Assembly (NCBI RefSeq): GCF_035194505.1
Contig: NZ_CP136573.1
Span: forward strand, 930,001-994,000
Direction of reading: 5' to 3'
Length of the DNA stretch: 64,000 nt
Source of the DNA: Erythrobacter sp.
GTDB lineage: Bacteria > Pseudomonadota > Alphaproteobacteria > Sphingomonadales > Sphingomonadaceae
Made by a program: the position numbers and the translations under genes. Of the stretch, positions 8,689-15,542 are shown one piece after another (the first letter of the stretch is position 1; each line of letters starts with the position of its first letter). Below the pieces are notes generated by a model, which did no database searches, was not told the DNA's origin, and was given only the letters and a program-made list of their open reading frames with translations.

Positions 8689-9845
8689 CGACCCCACACG
8701 AAGCGGCTCGAGAGGGCATAGTTCCACACCGAACCGACCACGATGCCGGCCAGCGCCGCGAGCGCCCAGAATACGCCTTCGCCCTCGAGGAAGGTCGCAA
8801 TCGCGACATTGGCGAAGGCCCCCACCGCGCAGGTCAGGACAAAGCCAAGCCAGCCCTTGAGCAGCGCGCCGGCCCCAACCAGCCGCTTGTCGCGATAGGT
8901 CAGCCAGTTGTTGAGCCAGAAGTTGAAGCTCATCGCCACCAGCACCGCGCCGGTCTGCGCCAAGGCAAAGCCCTCGCCCAGCGCGAAGAACAGGAGGCTC
9001 AGCACAACGAAGTGCACGCCCACACCCAGCGCGCCGACAGTGCCGAACAGGGCAAAACGGGTCGGGATCACCTTGCCGAAGGTCTTATCGTAAAGCCCGG
9101 CGAGGAAATCGAACAGGATGGCACGGTCCAGCTTGCTTTCTCCTTCGCGCCTTGCCGCGAAATTGAGGGGGAATTCCTTGACCCGCATCGGCGCGTCAGC
9201 AGTCGCCAGCAGATCGAGCAGGATCTTGAAACCGATCCCCGAAAGGCGCGGCACCAGCGCACGGGCGGCGCTTGCGGGGAGCATGAAATAGCCGCTCATC
9301 GGATCGGTCAGGGCAACCCCGGTGATCTTGCGGGCCAGCGCATTGGCATAGGTCGAGAGCTTCTCGCGCTCGGGCGCGGCCCATTCGGCGGTGCTGGCCC
9401 CTTCGGCAAATCGGCTGGCGACGCAGATTTCCGCCTCACCCGATTTCAATGCGGCGAGCATGCCGGGGAGCAGCGCGGGATCGTGCTGGTGATCAGCATC
9501 CATCACGGCCACGAAAGGCGCGGCGGTGGCGCAGAAACCCTCGATCGCGGCGCTGGCGAGACCGCGGCGACCGATGCGCTGGATCACCCGCACGCGCGGG
9601 TCGACAAGCGCGAGCGCGCGCGCCTCGTCGGCGGTGCCGTCCTTGCTGTCATCATCGACGATGATCACTTCCCACACGGCCGCCGCGCCGATCGCGCGGT
9701 CGATCCGCTCGACCAGCGGGCCGAGATTGCCGCGCTCGTTGAGCGTGGGCAGGATGATGGCAAGGTCGAGGCTCATGGGCGATTGCCCCGCTTCTGCAGG
9801 GCGCACGGCGCTTGCAGGCGCGCGTTCGAGAATGGCTTGGTCCAT
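8682..9845 (-). CDS. Glycosyltransferase family 2 fused to a GtrA-like membrane domain
   Basis: Of 387 residues, about 24-255 form a GT2 domain with IILPTLNERGNLGPLVERI, the UDP/GDP-binding EVIIVDDDSKDGT, and VAVMDADHQHDPALLP holding the metal-binding DxD. Residues 270-387 form a four-helix GtrA-type domain (FALFGTVGALGVGVHF, NFWLNNWLTYRDKR). The layout is that of bacterial dolichol-phosphate-mannose-synthase relatives, which charge undecaprenyl phosphate with a hexose and help flip it. A start at the ATG at 9776 (MSLDLAII) is a credible alternative. It is convergent with a PMT-like transferase that could consume its product. Confidence 0.9.
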   Translation of the reverse strand: MDQAILERAPASAVRPAEAGQSPMSLDLAIILPTLNERGNLGPLVERIDRAIGAAAVWEVIIVDDDSKDGTADEARALALVDPRVRVIQRIGRRGLASAAIEGFCATAAPFVAVMDADHQHDPALLPGMLAALKSGEAEICVASRFAEGASTAEWAAPEREKLSTYANALARKITGVALTDPMSGYFMLPASAARALVPRLSGIGFKILLDLLATADAPMRVKEFPLNFAARREGESKLDRAILFDFLAGLYDKTFGKVIPTRFALFGTVGALGVGVHFVVLSLLFFALGEGFALAQTGAVLVAMSFNFWLNNWLTYRDKRLVGAGALLKGWLGFVLTCAVGAFANVAIATFLEGEGVFWALAALAGIVVGSVWNYALSSRFVWGRF

Positions 9846-9904
9846 GCCCCGTGGATGCCCGATAATGCTTTATAAACCATAACTGGCGCGCCGGATTTCG
9901 CGGG

Positions 9905-10975
9905 TTACAGCCGTTCGCGCACAGCGGCGCCGATGGCAGCCGTGCCGTAGGTGCCGCCCAGATCGCCGCCGAGGATCCCGTCCGCCAGCGCCTTGCCGAC
10001 CGCCACCTCGATCCGGTCCGCCTCGGCTTCGCGGCCGAAGGAGTGGCGCAGCATCATCGCTGCCGAAAGGATCGTCGCCATCGGATTGGCCTTGCCCTGC
10101 CCCGCAATATCGGGCGCGCTGCCGTGGATCGGCTCGTAGAGGCCGAAAGTGCCGAAGGCGGTGGTGCGCTCGCCCAGCGAGGCCGACGGCAGCAGCCCGA
10201 TCGAGCCGACCGCGGCGCTGGCAAGATCGGACAGGATGTCGCCGAACAGATTGCCGGTCAGCACCACGCCGAAACGCTCGGGGTGGCTCACCACCTGCAT
10301 CGCGGCATTATCGACATACATGTGATCGAGCGCCACTTGCGGATAATCACCCGCCACCTCGATCACGACATCGCGCCACAGCTGGCTGGTTTCGAGCACA
10401 TTGGCCTTGTCGACACTGGTGAGCGGCAGGCCCGAAGTCGCCGCCGCGCGGAAGGCGACATGGGCGATGCGGCGCACTTCGTGTTCGCAATAGGACATCG
10501 AGTCCCAGCCCTCATGCTCCCCCGCCTCGCTGACGCGGCGGCCCTTGGCACCGAAATAGACGTCGCCTGTCAGCTCGCGCACGATCAGCATGTCGAGCCC
10601 GGCGGCAATATCGGCGCGCAGGGGCGAGAGGTGCTCGAGCCCTGCAAACACCCGCGCCGGACGCAGATTGGCGAACAGGCCGAGGTGCTTGCGCAGGCCG
10701 AGGATCGCCTGTTCCGGGCGCAGGTGACGCTCCAGCGTGTCACAGGAGGGGTCGCCCACCGCGCCGAACAGGATCGCGTCCGCCTCGCCCGCCAGATCGA
10801 GCGTCTCTTGCGGCAGGGGATGGCCATGACGCTTGTAGGCCACGCCGCCGACATCGCCTTCCAGCAGGGTGAGGCCGGGCAGCGACAGGGCTTCGAGCAC
10901 GCGCACCGCCTCTGCGGTCACTTCAGGGCCGATCCCGTCGCCGGGCAGGACTGCAATCTTCATCGCGGGAGACAT
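9905..10975 (-). CDS. leuB: 3-isopropylmalate dehydrogenase
   Basis: This 356-residue NAD-dependent enzyme oxidises and decarboxylates 3-isopropylmalate in leucine synthesis. It has the N-terminal VLPGDGIGPEV, the 3-IPM contact region around LRPEQAILGLRKHLGLFANLRPARVF, the catalytic Tyr in DSMSYCEHEVRR, DKANVLETSQLWR, and the NAD-binding GSAPDIAGQGKANPMATILS. Length is standard. The start follows the recO stop by 3 bases, so the genes are cotranscribed; an ATG at 10963 is a second possible start. Confidence 0.95.
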   Translation of the reverse strand: MSPAMKIAVLPGDGIGPEVTAEAVRVLEALSLPGLTLLEGDVGGVAYKRHGHPLPQETLDLAGEADAILFGAVGDPSCDTLERHLRPEQAILGLRKHLGLFANLRPARVFAGLEHLSPLRADIAAGLDMLIVRELTGDVYFGAKGRRVSEAGEHEGWDSMSYCEHEVRRIAHVAFRAAATSGLPLTSVDKANVLETSQLWRDVVIEVAGDYPQVALDHMYVDNAAMQVVSHPERFGVVLTGNLFGDILSDLASAAVGSIGLLPSASLGERTTAFGTFGLYEPIHGSAPDIAGQGKANPMATILSAAMMLRHSFGREAEADRIEVAVGKALADGILGGDLGGTYGTAAIGAAVRERL

Positions 10976-10978
10976 CTT

Positions 10979-11578
10979 TCACGTGATCCGGGCGAGCCGC
11001 TCGGTCAGCAGCTTCCGCGCGGCCATAACATCGCGTCTGCGACCTGCAAGCAGCGAGTTCGCCAGAGGTGCCTCGAGCGCGGCGAGCGCGGCCAGCTGGG
11101 CGGCGAAATCCGCGCCCGGATCGGGCCGGGCAGCGCCATAGCCCATTTCGGCGAGCAGCATCGTCTCATAGGCGACCAGCCCCGCCGCCCAGCCCCGCGC
11201 CGAGGGGGCGACCGCAATCGCGGCGAGCAGCGCGTCGAGCGCCTCGTAGAGCGCGGGCGCGGCATAGCGTTCGGGCAGCGCTGCGGCGGTCAGCCCGCAG
11301 GCCCACTGGATCGCGGCGGCAGGCAGCGGCTCGGTCATGAGAGCAGCGCGCGAATGTTCGAGTTCGAGCCTGGCGAAGGGCAACTGGTTTGCCGAGCGTA
11401 CGGCGAGATCAAGCGCGACGCGGTTGCCCGGCACCATCACCGCCCGCAATTGCCGCCCGCGCCCGCCAGCGACATAGGCGGCCACAAGCCCGTGCTCGGC
11501 AGTCAGCAGGCGCGCGATCACGCCCGTCTCGCCGTGTGCGCGGGTGCTCAGCAGAATGGCGGGGCTGCGCAGGTTCAT
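10979..11578 (-). CDS. recO: DNA repair protein RecO
   Basis: The 199-residue protein begins with the OB-fold of RecO (APAILLSTRAHGETGVIARLLTAEHG-like pattern, then YVAGGRGRQLRAVMVPGN), followed by a helical domain. RecO loads RecA on single-stranded gaps with RecR. It is at the short end for RecO and I see no zinc-finger cysteine set, as is common in alphaproteobacterial versions. It is the first gene of a recO-leuB pair. Upstream is the inverted-repeat element carrying a GIY-YIG gene. Confidence 0.85.
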   Translation of the reverse strand: MNLRSPAILLSTRAHGETGVIARLLTAEHGLVAAYVAGGRGRQLRAVMVPGNRVALDLAVRSANQLPFARLELEHSRAALMTEPLPAAAIQWACGLTAAALPERYAAPALYEALDALLAAIAVAPSARGWAAGLVAYETMLLAEMGYGAARPDPGADFAAQLAALAALEAPLANSLLAGRRRDVMAARKLLTERLARIT

Positions 11579-11589
11579 TGCTGATCCCC

Positions 11590-11615
11590 GTCACCCCTGC
11601 GCAGGCAGGGGTCCA
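11590..11615. repeat. Left inverted repeat of the GIY-YIG element
   Basis: The 26-bp unit has the form GTCACCCCTGCGCAGGCAGG followed by GGTCCA and is itself near-palindromic (CCCCTGC...GCAGGGG). It is repeated in opposite orientation at 11967-11992 with two mismatches. Its translation gives the VTPAQAGV-type peptide seen at many such dispersed units in proteobacterial genomes. Confidence 0.8.
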
Positions 11616-11635
11616 TCAGAGGCCCGTTGCCCTGC

Positions 11636-11923
11636 TCAGCCATTGAGCGTCTCGAACAGATCAAGCCAATCGGGATTTTGCTGGCGGACCAGCTTCAGTT
11701 TCCACTGCCGCTTCCACCGCTTCATCGCCTTTTCGCGGGCAATGGCGTCAGTGATCGCTTCATGGCGTTCAGTGTAGACCAGCCGGGTGAGGCCGAACCT
11801 GCGGCAGAATTCCGAGCCGCGTCCTTCACGATGGGCGAATACACGCGCGGCGAGATCAGCTGTCACGCCGATGTAGAGCGTGCCGTGCGGAGCATTTGAC
11901 ATGATGTAGACCCAGCCACCCAT
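11636..11923 (-). CDS. GIY-YIG nuclease family protein (standalone domain)
   Basis: The 95-residue protein is essentially one GIY-YIG domain: WVYIMSN...GTLYIGVTADL supplies the two signature strands, HREGRGSEFCRRF the catalytic Arg helix, and TERHEAITDAIAREKAMKRW the helix with the metal-binding Glu. This is the small UPF0213-like class, whose cellular role is unsettled. I start at the ATG at 11923; longer open frames upstream run through the repeat. The gene is boxed by inverted copies of a 26-bp palindromic unit and inserted between the ubiK-like gene and recO, as expected of a domesticated or mobile cassette. Confidence 0.9.
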   Translation of the reverse strand: MGGWVYIMSNAPHGTLYIGVTADLAARVFAHREGRGSEFCRRFGLTRLVYTERHEAITDAIAREKAMKRWKRQWKLKLVRQQNPDWLDLFETLNG

Positions 11924-11966
11924 GGCACCTTTGATAGAGGCGTCGGGGCCTGCTCGCCAGCTTATC

Positions 11967-11992
11967 TGGGCCCCTGCCTGCGCAGGGGCGAC
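11967..11992. repeat. Right inverted repeat of the GIY-YIG element
   Basis: This is the reverse-oriented partner of 11590-11615, differing at two of 26 positions. It lies 8 bases after the ubiK-like stop codon and 43 bases upstream of the GIY-YIG start. Confidence 0.8.
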
Positions 11993-12000
11993 GGTAAAGA

Positions 12001-12246
12001 CTACTTTTTCTTGGCTTCCAGCGCAGCCAGCCGCGCTTCGAGCGCATCGGCCTGTTCGCGGGCCTTCTGCGCCATCGCCTTGACCGTCTCGAACTCCTCG
12101 CGGGAGACGAAATCGATCCCGCCCAGCGCCTCGCGCAGCCGCTCGCGCGCGCCTTCGCGCGCCTCGCGGGTCATGCCCGCCATGGTTCCGGCGGCGCTGT
12201 TGGCGATTTTGACAAGGTCGGCGATGATCGGGTTCTGGCTTTGCAT
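12001..12246 (-). CDS. ubiK: UbiK/BMFP-family accessory protein
   Basis: The 81-residue protein has an amphipathic N-terminus (NPIIADLVKIANSAAGTMAG), a linker with VSREEFETVKAMAQKAR, and a C-terminal coiled coil (LEARLAALEAKKK). This is the BMFP/YqiC layout. Members trimerise, bind membranes and, as UbiK, assist the ubiquinone biosynthesis complex. The start codon directly abuts the A-rich end of hairpin repeat copy C, so no normal Shine-Dalgarno is present; initiation may depend on the A-rich leader. Confidence 0.8.
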   Translation of the reverse strand: MQSQNPIIADLVKIANSAAGTMAGMTREAREGARERLREALGGIDFVSREEFETVKAMAQKAREQADALEARLAALEAKKK

Positions 12247-12249
12247 TTT

Positions 12250-12362
12250 TTCTTTTTGGGGAGGCTTGCCCTGAAGTGCAAGCCTCTCCTCGCTCACGCG
12301 GCCTGACGGCCGCATCGCTGCGGGCGGCCGGTCGGCCTTGCGGACGTGCTTCGCCGTCCGGA
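12250..12362 (+). repeat. Multi-hairpin intergenic repeat, copy C
   Basis: On the plus strand: T-tract, stem I (AGGCTTGC...GCAAGCCT, 12262-12285), CTCCTCGCTCAC, stem II (GCGGCC-TGAC-GGCCGC), ATCGCTGCGGGC, stem III (GGCCG-GT-CGGCC), TTGC, stem IV (GGACG...CGTCC, 12342-12359). The linkers equal those of copies A and B while stems I and IV are unrelated in sequence. It fills the gap upstream of the ubiK-like gene. Confidence 0.75.
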
Positions 12363-12388
12363 CATCGCCACACGTCACTGTTGCTGGG

Positions 12389-12940
12389 TTAGATCTGCAC
12401 CCGGGTTTCCGCGCCGCTGTCGCCGCGGGCACCGCCTTCAGGGTTCTCTTGAATAAAGGCGTAATTGAGCACCCCGGCAAAGCACAGCCAGCCGAAATAG
12501 GGCAGCAGCAGCAGCCCCGCCGCGCGGCGCACGCGCCACACCAGCACCAGCGCCGGCACCATCAGCACCGCGGCCGCGATGATGATGTAAAGCCCGCTCC
12601 ACATGTCCTGCATCCCGAAGAACACCGCGCTCCAGCTCTGGCTGACCATGAACTGCACCGCAAAAGCCCCGAGCGCGAGCCCGCGTCCGGCCGCGCCCCA
12701 GGCGCTTGCCACCAGCGCCAGCGACAGGCCGATCAGCACGAACAGCGCGGTCCACACGATCCCGAACACCACCGGCGGCGGGAAGATCGCAGGCTTCACC
12801 AGCCCGGCGAACCACGGGGTCAGCGGACTGCCGAGCTGGCCTGCGGTAAAGCCGATCAGCATCACCAGCGGCACCAGAAACAGCGCCCAGCGCAGGAAAC
12901 TCGCCCGCAATTGCGCTTTGGAAGCAAGGACGTTCATCAT
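12389..12940 (-). CDS. tspO: TspO/MBR family tryptophan-rich sensory protein
   Basis: The 183-residue protein has five membrane helices. Marks are SPLTPWFAGLVKPAIFPPPVVFGIVWTALF (the conserved W-x-KP...PP..FG..W pattern), FAVQFMVSQSWSAVFFG and LPYFGWLCFAGVLNYAFIQEN. TspO binds porphyrins and, in photosynthetic alphaproteobacteria, tunes pigment gene expression. A GGAG precedes the double ATG at 12940/12937; the second has better spacing. Longer frames upstream are not supported. A role in tetrapyrrole sensing is knowledge of the family; no pigment genes are in the window. Confidence 0.9.
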   Translation of the reverse strand: MMNVLASKAQLRASFLRWALFLVPLVMLIGFTAGQLGSPLTPWFAGLVKPAIFPPPVVFGIVWTALFVLIGLSLALVASAWGAAGRGLALGAFAVQFMVSQSWSAVFFGMQDMWSGLYIIIAAAVLMVPALVLVWRVRRAAGLLLLPYFGWLCFAGVLNYAFIQENPEGGARGDSGAETRVQI

Positions 12941-13264
12941 TTCTCCGTGTCCGGTGGCGGGGCCGATTCTGCCGCGCCGCTTGCATGGGACACGTGCGAT
13001 ACCAGAGCCCCGCACCAGCGCCAAACGCTTGGCAGCACATGGCCGCAAAACCTGCAAGCCAGCGCAAACCGCCCAAAAAAAGGCACTATGCCCAATTTTG
13101 TCCAAAAAGCGGCAAGAAAGGCTTGGGGCTTGGCGCAAAGCTCTGCTAGATGCTGCCTTAATCCTGCCGTGATTCGGAAGCGTGGTGGCGGTAGGATGTA
13201 AAACTAGCCAAGCGCTTCCGCTCATTACGGGCTGTTTTTGCAGTCCAAAAAGGGAATTAAAACC
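12941..13264. other. Divergent intergenic region between tspO and a small lipoprotein gene
   Basis: These 324 bases are richer in A and T toward the right and must hold promoters for tspO (leftward) and the lipoprotein (rightward). I see no RNA gene, and no clear TGT-N12-ACA site of the PpsR/CrtJ type that might have been expected near a tspO gene. Confidence 0.45.
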
Positions 13265-13471
13265 ATGAAGAAGACCTTTGCGCTCGCCGCCGTCCTCGCC
13301 CTCGGCGTTGTTGCTTGCTCGCCGGCCGCTGAAGAAGCGACCGACACCGCTGCTGACGAAACCGCTGTGACCGAAGACGCCATGGCCACCGAAACCCCGG
13401 CTGCTGAAGCTGCTGCGACCGAAACCCCGGCCGCTGAAGCTGCTGCCACCGAGACCCCGGCTGCCGAATAA
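13265..13471 (+). CDS. Small lipoprotein with tandem Thr/Pro/Ala/Glu repeats
   Basis: The 68-residue precursor has a short signal peptide with a lipobox ending VVAC, giving a mature acidic lipoprotein. The second half is three tandem units of about nine to ten residues (ATETPAAEAA), mirrored by near-identical DNA repeats from about 13381 to 13470. No catalytic residues exist; it is probably a flexible surface or periplasmic tether. The start at 13265 follows AGGGA; the longer frame from 13238 lacks a ribosome site. A strong terminator follows at 13526, so this is a single-gene unit. I do not recognise a family. Confidence 0.8.
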   Translation: MKKTFALAAVLALGVVACSPAAEEATDTAADETAVTEDAMATETPAAEAAATETPAAEAAATETPAAE

Positions 13472-13525
13472 TCCCTAGGGGATTACCGGTTCCGGTCTCA
13501 GGATCGGAAAACCAGGTTCAAGAAA

Positions 13526-13565
13526 GGCCGGTAGCAACCTTCGGGTTGCTGCCGGTCTTTTCTTT
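13526..13565. terminator. Rho-independent terminator, probably bidirectional
   Basis: CCGGTAGCAACC and GGTTGCTGCCGG form a 12-bp stem with one G-U pair, closed by a TTCG tetraloop and followed by TCTTTTCTTTT. In reverse it is followed by TTTCTT, so it can also end the tlyA transcript. Confidence 0.9.
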
Positions 13566-13576
13566 TGGGCGTCGCC

Positions 13577-13657
13577 CTAACCGAGCGCCCCAAGCACGAC
13601 CGCAGCGCCAAGCGCGACGGCAAGCAGCGCTGCGATGATGATACCCTTGTTCTTCAT
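13577..13657 (-). CDS. 26-residue membrane micropeptide translationally coupled to tlyA
   Basis: The peptide is MKNKG followed by some 21 hydrophobic or small residues (IIIAALLAVALGAAVVLGALG), a single transmembrane helix with a basic N-terminus. Its ATG overlaps the tlyA stop as TGATG, and GGGGGAG lies eight bases upstream, an excellent Shine-Dalgarno. The reading ends 12 bases before the convergent terminator. Overlap, ribosome site and sharp hydrophobicity argue for a real small protein. Function is unknown. Confidence 0.6.
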   Translation of the reverse strand: MKNKGIIIAALLAVALGAAVVLGALG

Positions 13658-14445
13658 CAGACTTGCTCCCCCAAAGTGGTGCGGCGGGCGCTGATCAGGA
13701 ATTCGATATTGCCCTGCGGCCCGGTGATCGGGCTTTCCACGATCCCCTCGATAGACCACCCCAGCTCTTCGAGCCAGCCGCGCACCTCCTCGCACACGCG
13801 CGTGTGGAGCACAGGGTCGCGCACCACCCCGCCCTTGCCCACTTCCTCGCGCCCGACTTCGAATTGCGGCTTGATCAGCGCGACCAGCTGGCACGGCGTC
13901 GCCGCCAGCCGGAGCGGCACCTCCAGCACCTTGGCCAGCGAAATGAAGCTCGCATCGCACACCACCCAGTTGCAGGGCCGGTCGAGGTGCTCAGGCGTCA
14001 GCAGACGGGCGGAAAGCTGTTCGAGCACGGTAACGCGCGGGTCTTCGCGCAGTTTCCATGCGAGCTGGTTGGTGCCGCTGTCGACGCAGAACACATGGGC
14101 CGCGCCGTGGGTGAGCAGCACATCGGTGAAGCCGCCGGTGGACGAACCGATATCCATCACAGTCGCGCCTGCCGGATCGAGCCCGAAATGGGCGATGGCG
14201 TGAGCGAGCTTGATACCACCACGGCTCACCCAGGGATGATCGCGCCCGCGCACATCGAGGATCGCGTCCTCGGCGAGCTGGTGGCCGGGCTTGTCGATCT
14301 TGGTCTCGCCCGCAAACACCAGCCCGGCCATCACCAGCGCCTGCGCACGCGCACGACTTTCGGCGAGGCCACGCTCGACCAGCAGCTGATCTACGCGGCG
14401 CTTTTGCGCTTTCGGGGGACGAGGTGGGTGCTCGGGCATGGACAA
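13657..14445 (-). CDS. tlyA: TlyA family RNA 2'-O-methyltransferase
   Basis: The 262-residue protein has an N-terminal S4 RNA-binding domain (RRVDQLLVERGLAESRARAQ, residues 16-35, through about 75) and a C-terminal FtsJ-like methyltransferase fold. SAM motif I is MDIGSSTGGFTDVLL, preceded by HPWVSRGGIKL, the K of the K-D-K-E set, with VCDASFISL and LIKPQFEVG giving D and K. TlyA methylates cytidines of 16S/23S rRNA in actinobacteria; in other bacteria the substrate is often assumed. It is divergent from the lipoprotein gene at 14475. Confidence 0.9.
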   Translation of the reverse strand: MSMPEHPPRPPKAQKRRVDQLLVERGLAESRARAQALVMAGLVFAGETKIDKPGHQLAEDAILDVRGRDHPWVSRGGIKLAHAIAHFGLDPAGATVMDIGSSTGGFTDVLLTHGAAHVFCVDSGTNQLAWKLREDPRVTVLEQLSARLLTPEHLDRPCNWVVCDASFISLAKVLEVPLRLAATPCQLVALIKPQFEVGREEVGKGGVVRDPVLHTRVCEEVRGWLEELGWSIEGIVESPITGPQGNIEFLISARRTTLGEQV

Positions 14446-14474
14446 GACCAGCCCCTAGCGCGCAAAGTGGGGGG

Positions 14475-15023
14475 ATGAAAGCCGCTCTGCCTCTTCTCGC
14501 AATCGCCGCGCTTGCTGCCTGCGCGCCGGCGGCCAAAGCCCCCGTTTCGGCTCCTGCGCCGGTCGCACGGCCAGCACCGGCACGGCCCGCACCGCCGCCA
14601 CCGCAGGCGCCGCTCGCCAGCGACTGGATGGATGCGGCGCTGTCGCCGGGAGCGTGGATCTATCAGAACTTCGGCGAAGGCATGGGTCGGCGCGCGCTGT
14701 TCTCCGATCCGGATGACACCTTCTATTTCAGCCTGTCCTGCGCGACGGGGCCGGAGGGCCGCTCGGTCATTTTTACCCGTACCGGAGCGCCGGCAAAACC
14801 CGATCTGGCGATGACGATCCGCACGGAAACCGCGCAGGTCACGCTCCCGGCCAAGCGCTTCGGGGCACAGATCACCATGGCCTCGGTCTCGGCATACGAC
14901 CCGCTGCTTGACGCGATCGCCCTGTCCAAGGGGCGATTTGCGGTCGAGGTGGAGGGCGAGACGACGCTCTATCTGCCGACATGGGCCGAAGTCAGCCGCC
15001 TGGTCGAGGATTGTAGGAGTTGA
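14475..15023 (+). CDS. Putative lipoprotein of unknown function
   Basis: The 182-residue protein starts with a signal peptide and lipobox (IAALAAC), then a Pro/Ala-rich linker to about residue 48. The rest is a compact domain with SDWMDAALSPGAWIYQNF, FSDPDDTFYFSLSCATGPEG and TLYLPTWAEVSRLVEDCRS. Two cysteines in the domain could form a disulfide. GGGGGG precedes the ATG. I do not recognise a characterised family; similar periplasmic lipoproteins are common in sphingomonads. Confidence 0.8.
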   Translation: MKAALPLLAIAALAACAPAAKAPVSAPAPVARPAPARPAPPPPQAPLASDWMDAALSPGAWIYQNFGEGMGRRALFSDPDDTFYFSLSCATGPEGRSVIFTRTGAPAKPDLAMTIRTETAQVTLPAKRFGAQITMASVSAYDPLLDAIALSKGRFAVEVEGETTLYLPTWAEVSRLVEDCRS

Positions 15024-15051
15024 AGCCGGACGCAGCATTTTCGCTCTGATC

Positions 15052-15153
15052 TCGGACCCGCAGGGTCCGCGAGGCCACGCGGCCGAGCCGCAGGTGCCCG
15101 TTGCGCAGCGAAGGAACAGCACCGAGAACGTGCCCGCGGAGGCAGGCACGCAA
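15052..15153 (-). repeat. Multi-hairpin intergenic repeat, copy D
   Basis: On the minus strand: stem I (CGTGCC...GGCACG, 15150-15129), TTCTCG, stem II (GGTGC...GCACC, 15123-15093) enclosing TTCCTTCGCT, linker TGCGGCTC, stem III (GGCC-GCGT-GGCC, 15084-15073), TCGC, stem IV (GGACCC-TGC-GGGTCC, 15068-15054), then GA. Spacing between stems equals that in copy E. Confidence 0.75.
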
Positions 15154-15228
15154 ACGAAGGCTCCACCCGATTCTATACATTAATATCCACAGGCCTGCGC
15201 ACAGCCTGTCCACATCCGGCAGCACCAA

Positions 15229-15257
15229 TGAAAAACGCCCGAGGTTTCCCTCAGGCG
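15229..15257 (-). terminator. Rho-independent terminator on the minus strand with no obvious gene upstream
   Basis: On the minus strand CGCCTGAGG-GAAA-CCTCGGGCG forms a 9-bp stem with a GNRA-type loop and one mismatch, followed by TTTTTC. No minus-strand gene is visible between it and ilvE, so it implies an unannotated leftward transcript or acts as an insulator against antisense transcription. Confidence 0.7.
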
Positions 15258-15419
15258 CGGCCGGCTCCGGTATGACGCAGCGAGCGAGGATTATGACGCG
15301 GGAAAAGATTTATACAAGTCTTGTGGAAGCCCCCGCGATGAATCACATTGATCCTTGAGGCCAGCGGCGAACGCGGCTCTCGGCCCCCGGTGAAGCGCGG
15401 GGTCTGGCTCACAAGCGCG

Positions 15420-15433
15420 AAAGGAGGTGATCC
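15420..15433 (+). promoter_or_regulatory. Perfect 14-nt extended Shine-Dalgarno
   Basis: AAAGGAGGTGATCC is fully complementary to the conserved bacterial 16S rRNA 3' tail (GGATCACCTCCTTT). The GGAGG core lies seven bases before the ATG at 15435, the ideal spacing. Complementarity of this length is rare. Confidence 0.85.
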
Positions 15434-15434
15434 G

Positions 15435-15491
15435 ATGTCTCATGGTTCAGTAGCGAGGTCGGTGAAGATCCCTACGGAGCATACTCGGTAA
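15435..15491 (+). CDS. 18-residue micro-ORF with an exceptional ribosome binding site
   Basis: The predicted peptide is MSHGSVARSVKIPTEHTR, ending in TAA. It is basic and not hydrophobic, and it lacks a run of Leu/Val/Ile codons, so it is not a typical attenuator leader for the ilvE gene downstream. A hairpin follows at 15518-15536 and a strong terminator at 15543-15580, so the ORF sits on a short transcript of its own. The transcript may be the functional part, for example as a ribosome-binding RNA. Coding status rests on the ribosome site and terminator alone. Confidence 0.5.
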   Translation: MSHGSVARSVKIPTEHTR

Positions 15492-15542
15492 TCCTCTGTC
15501 TGAGTAAGGCACCGTGAGCGGCACTTCCGGCCGCTGACCATG

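Noticed and set aside
8655..8690. Repeat copy B as a rho-independent terminator for the GT39 gene.
   Set aside because: On the plus strand its last stem is followed by A-rich, not T-rich, sequence; the T-tract precedes the stem on the minus strand.
7240..9875. Long antisense frames over the glycosyltransferase genes.
   Set aside because: They lack family features and arise from strong third-position GC bias.
12941..13225. Extended N-terminus of TspO to 13225 (278 residues).
   Set aside because: The extra residues are Arg/Cys-rich and non-membrane, and a GGAG sits directly before the ATGs at 12940/12937.
15183..15214. Two DnaA-box-like sequences (ATATCCACA and CTGTCCACA) suggesting a replication origin.
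   Set aside because: They have one and two mismatches to TTATCCACA, there is no AT-rich unwinding region, and no dnaA, hemE, parAB or similar origin gene is near.
15405..15440. Possible 16S rRNA 3' end or rRNA pseudogene, because the minus strand reads GGATCACCTCCTTT.
   Set aside because: The bases next to it do not match the conserved 16S end (no CCTGCGGCT before it, no GTAACAAGGTAACC), so it is best read as a plus-strand ribosome binding site.
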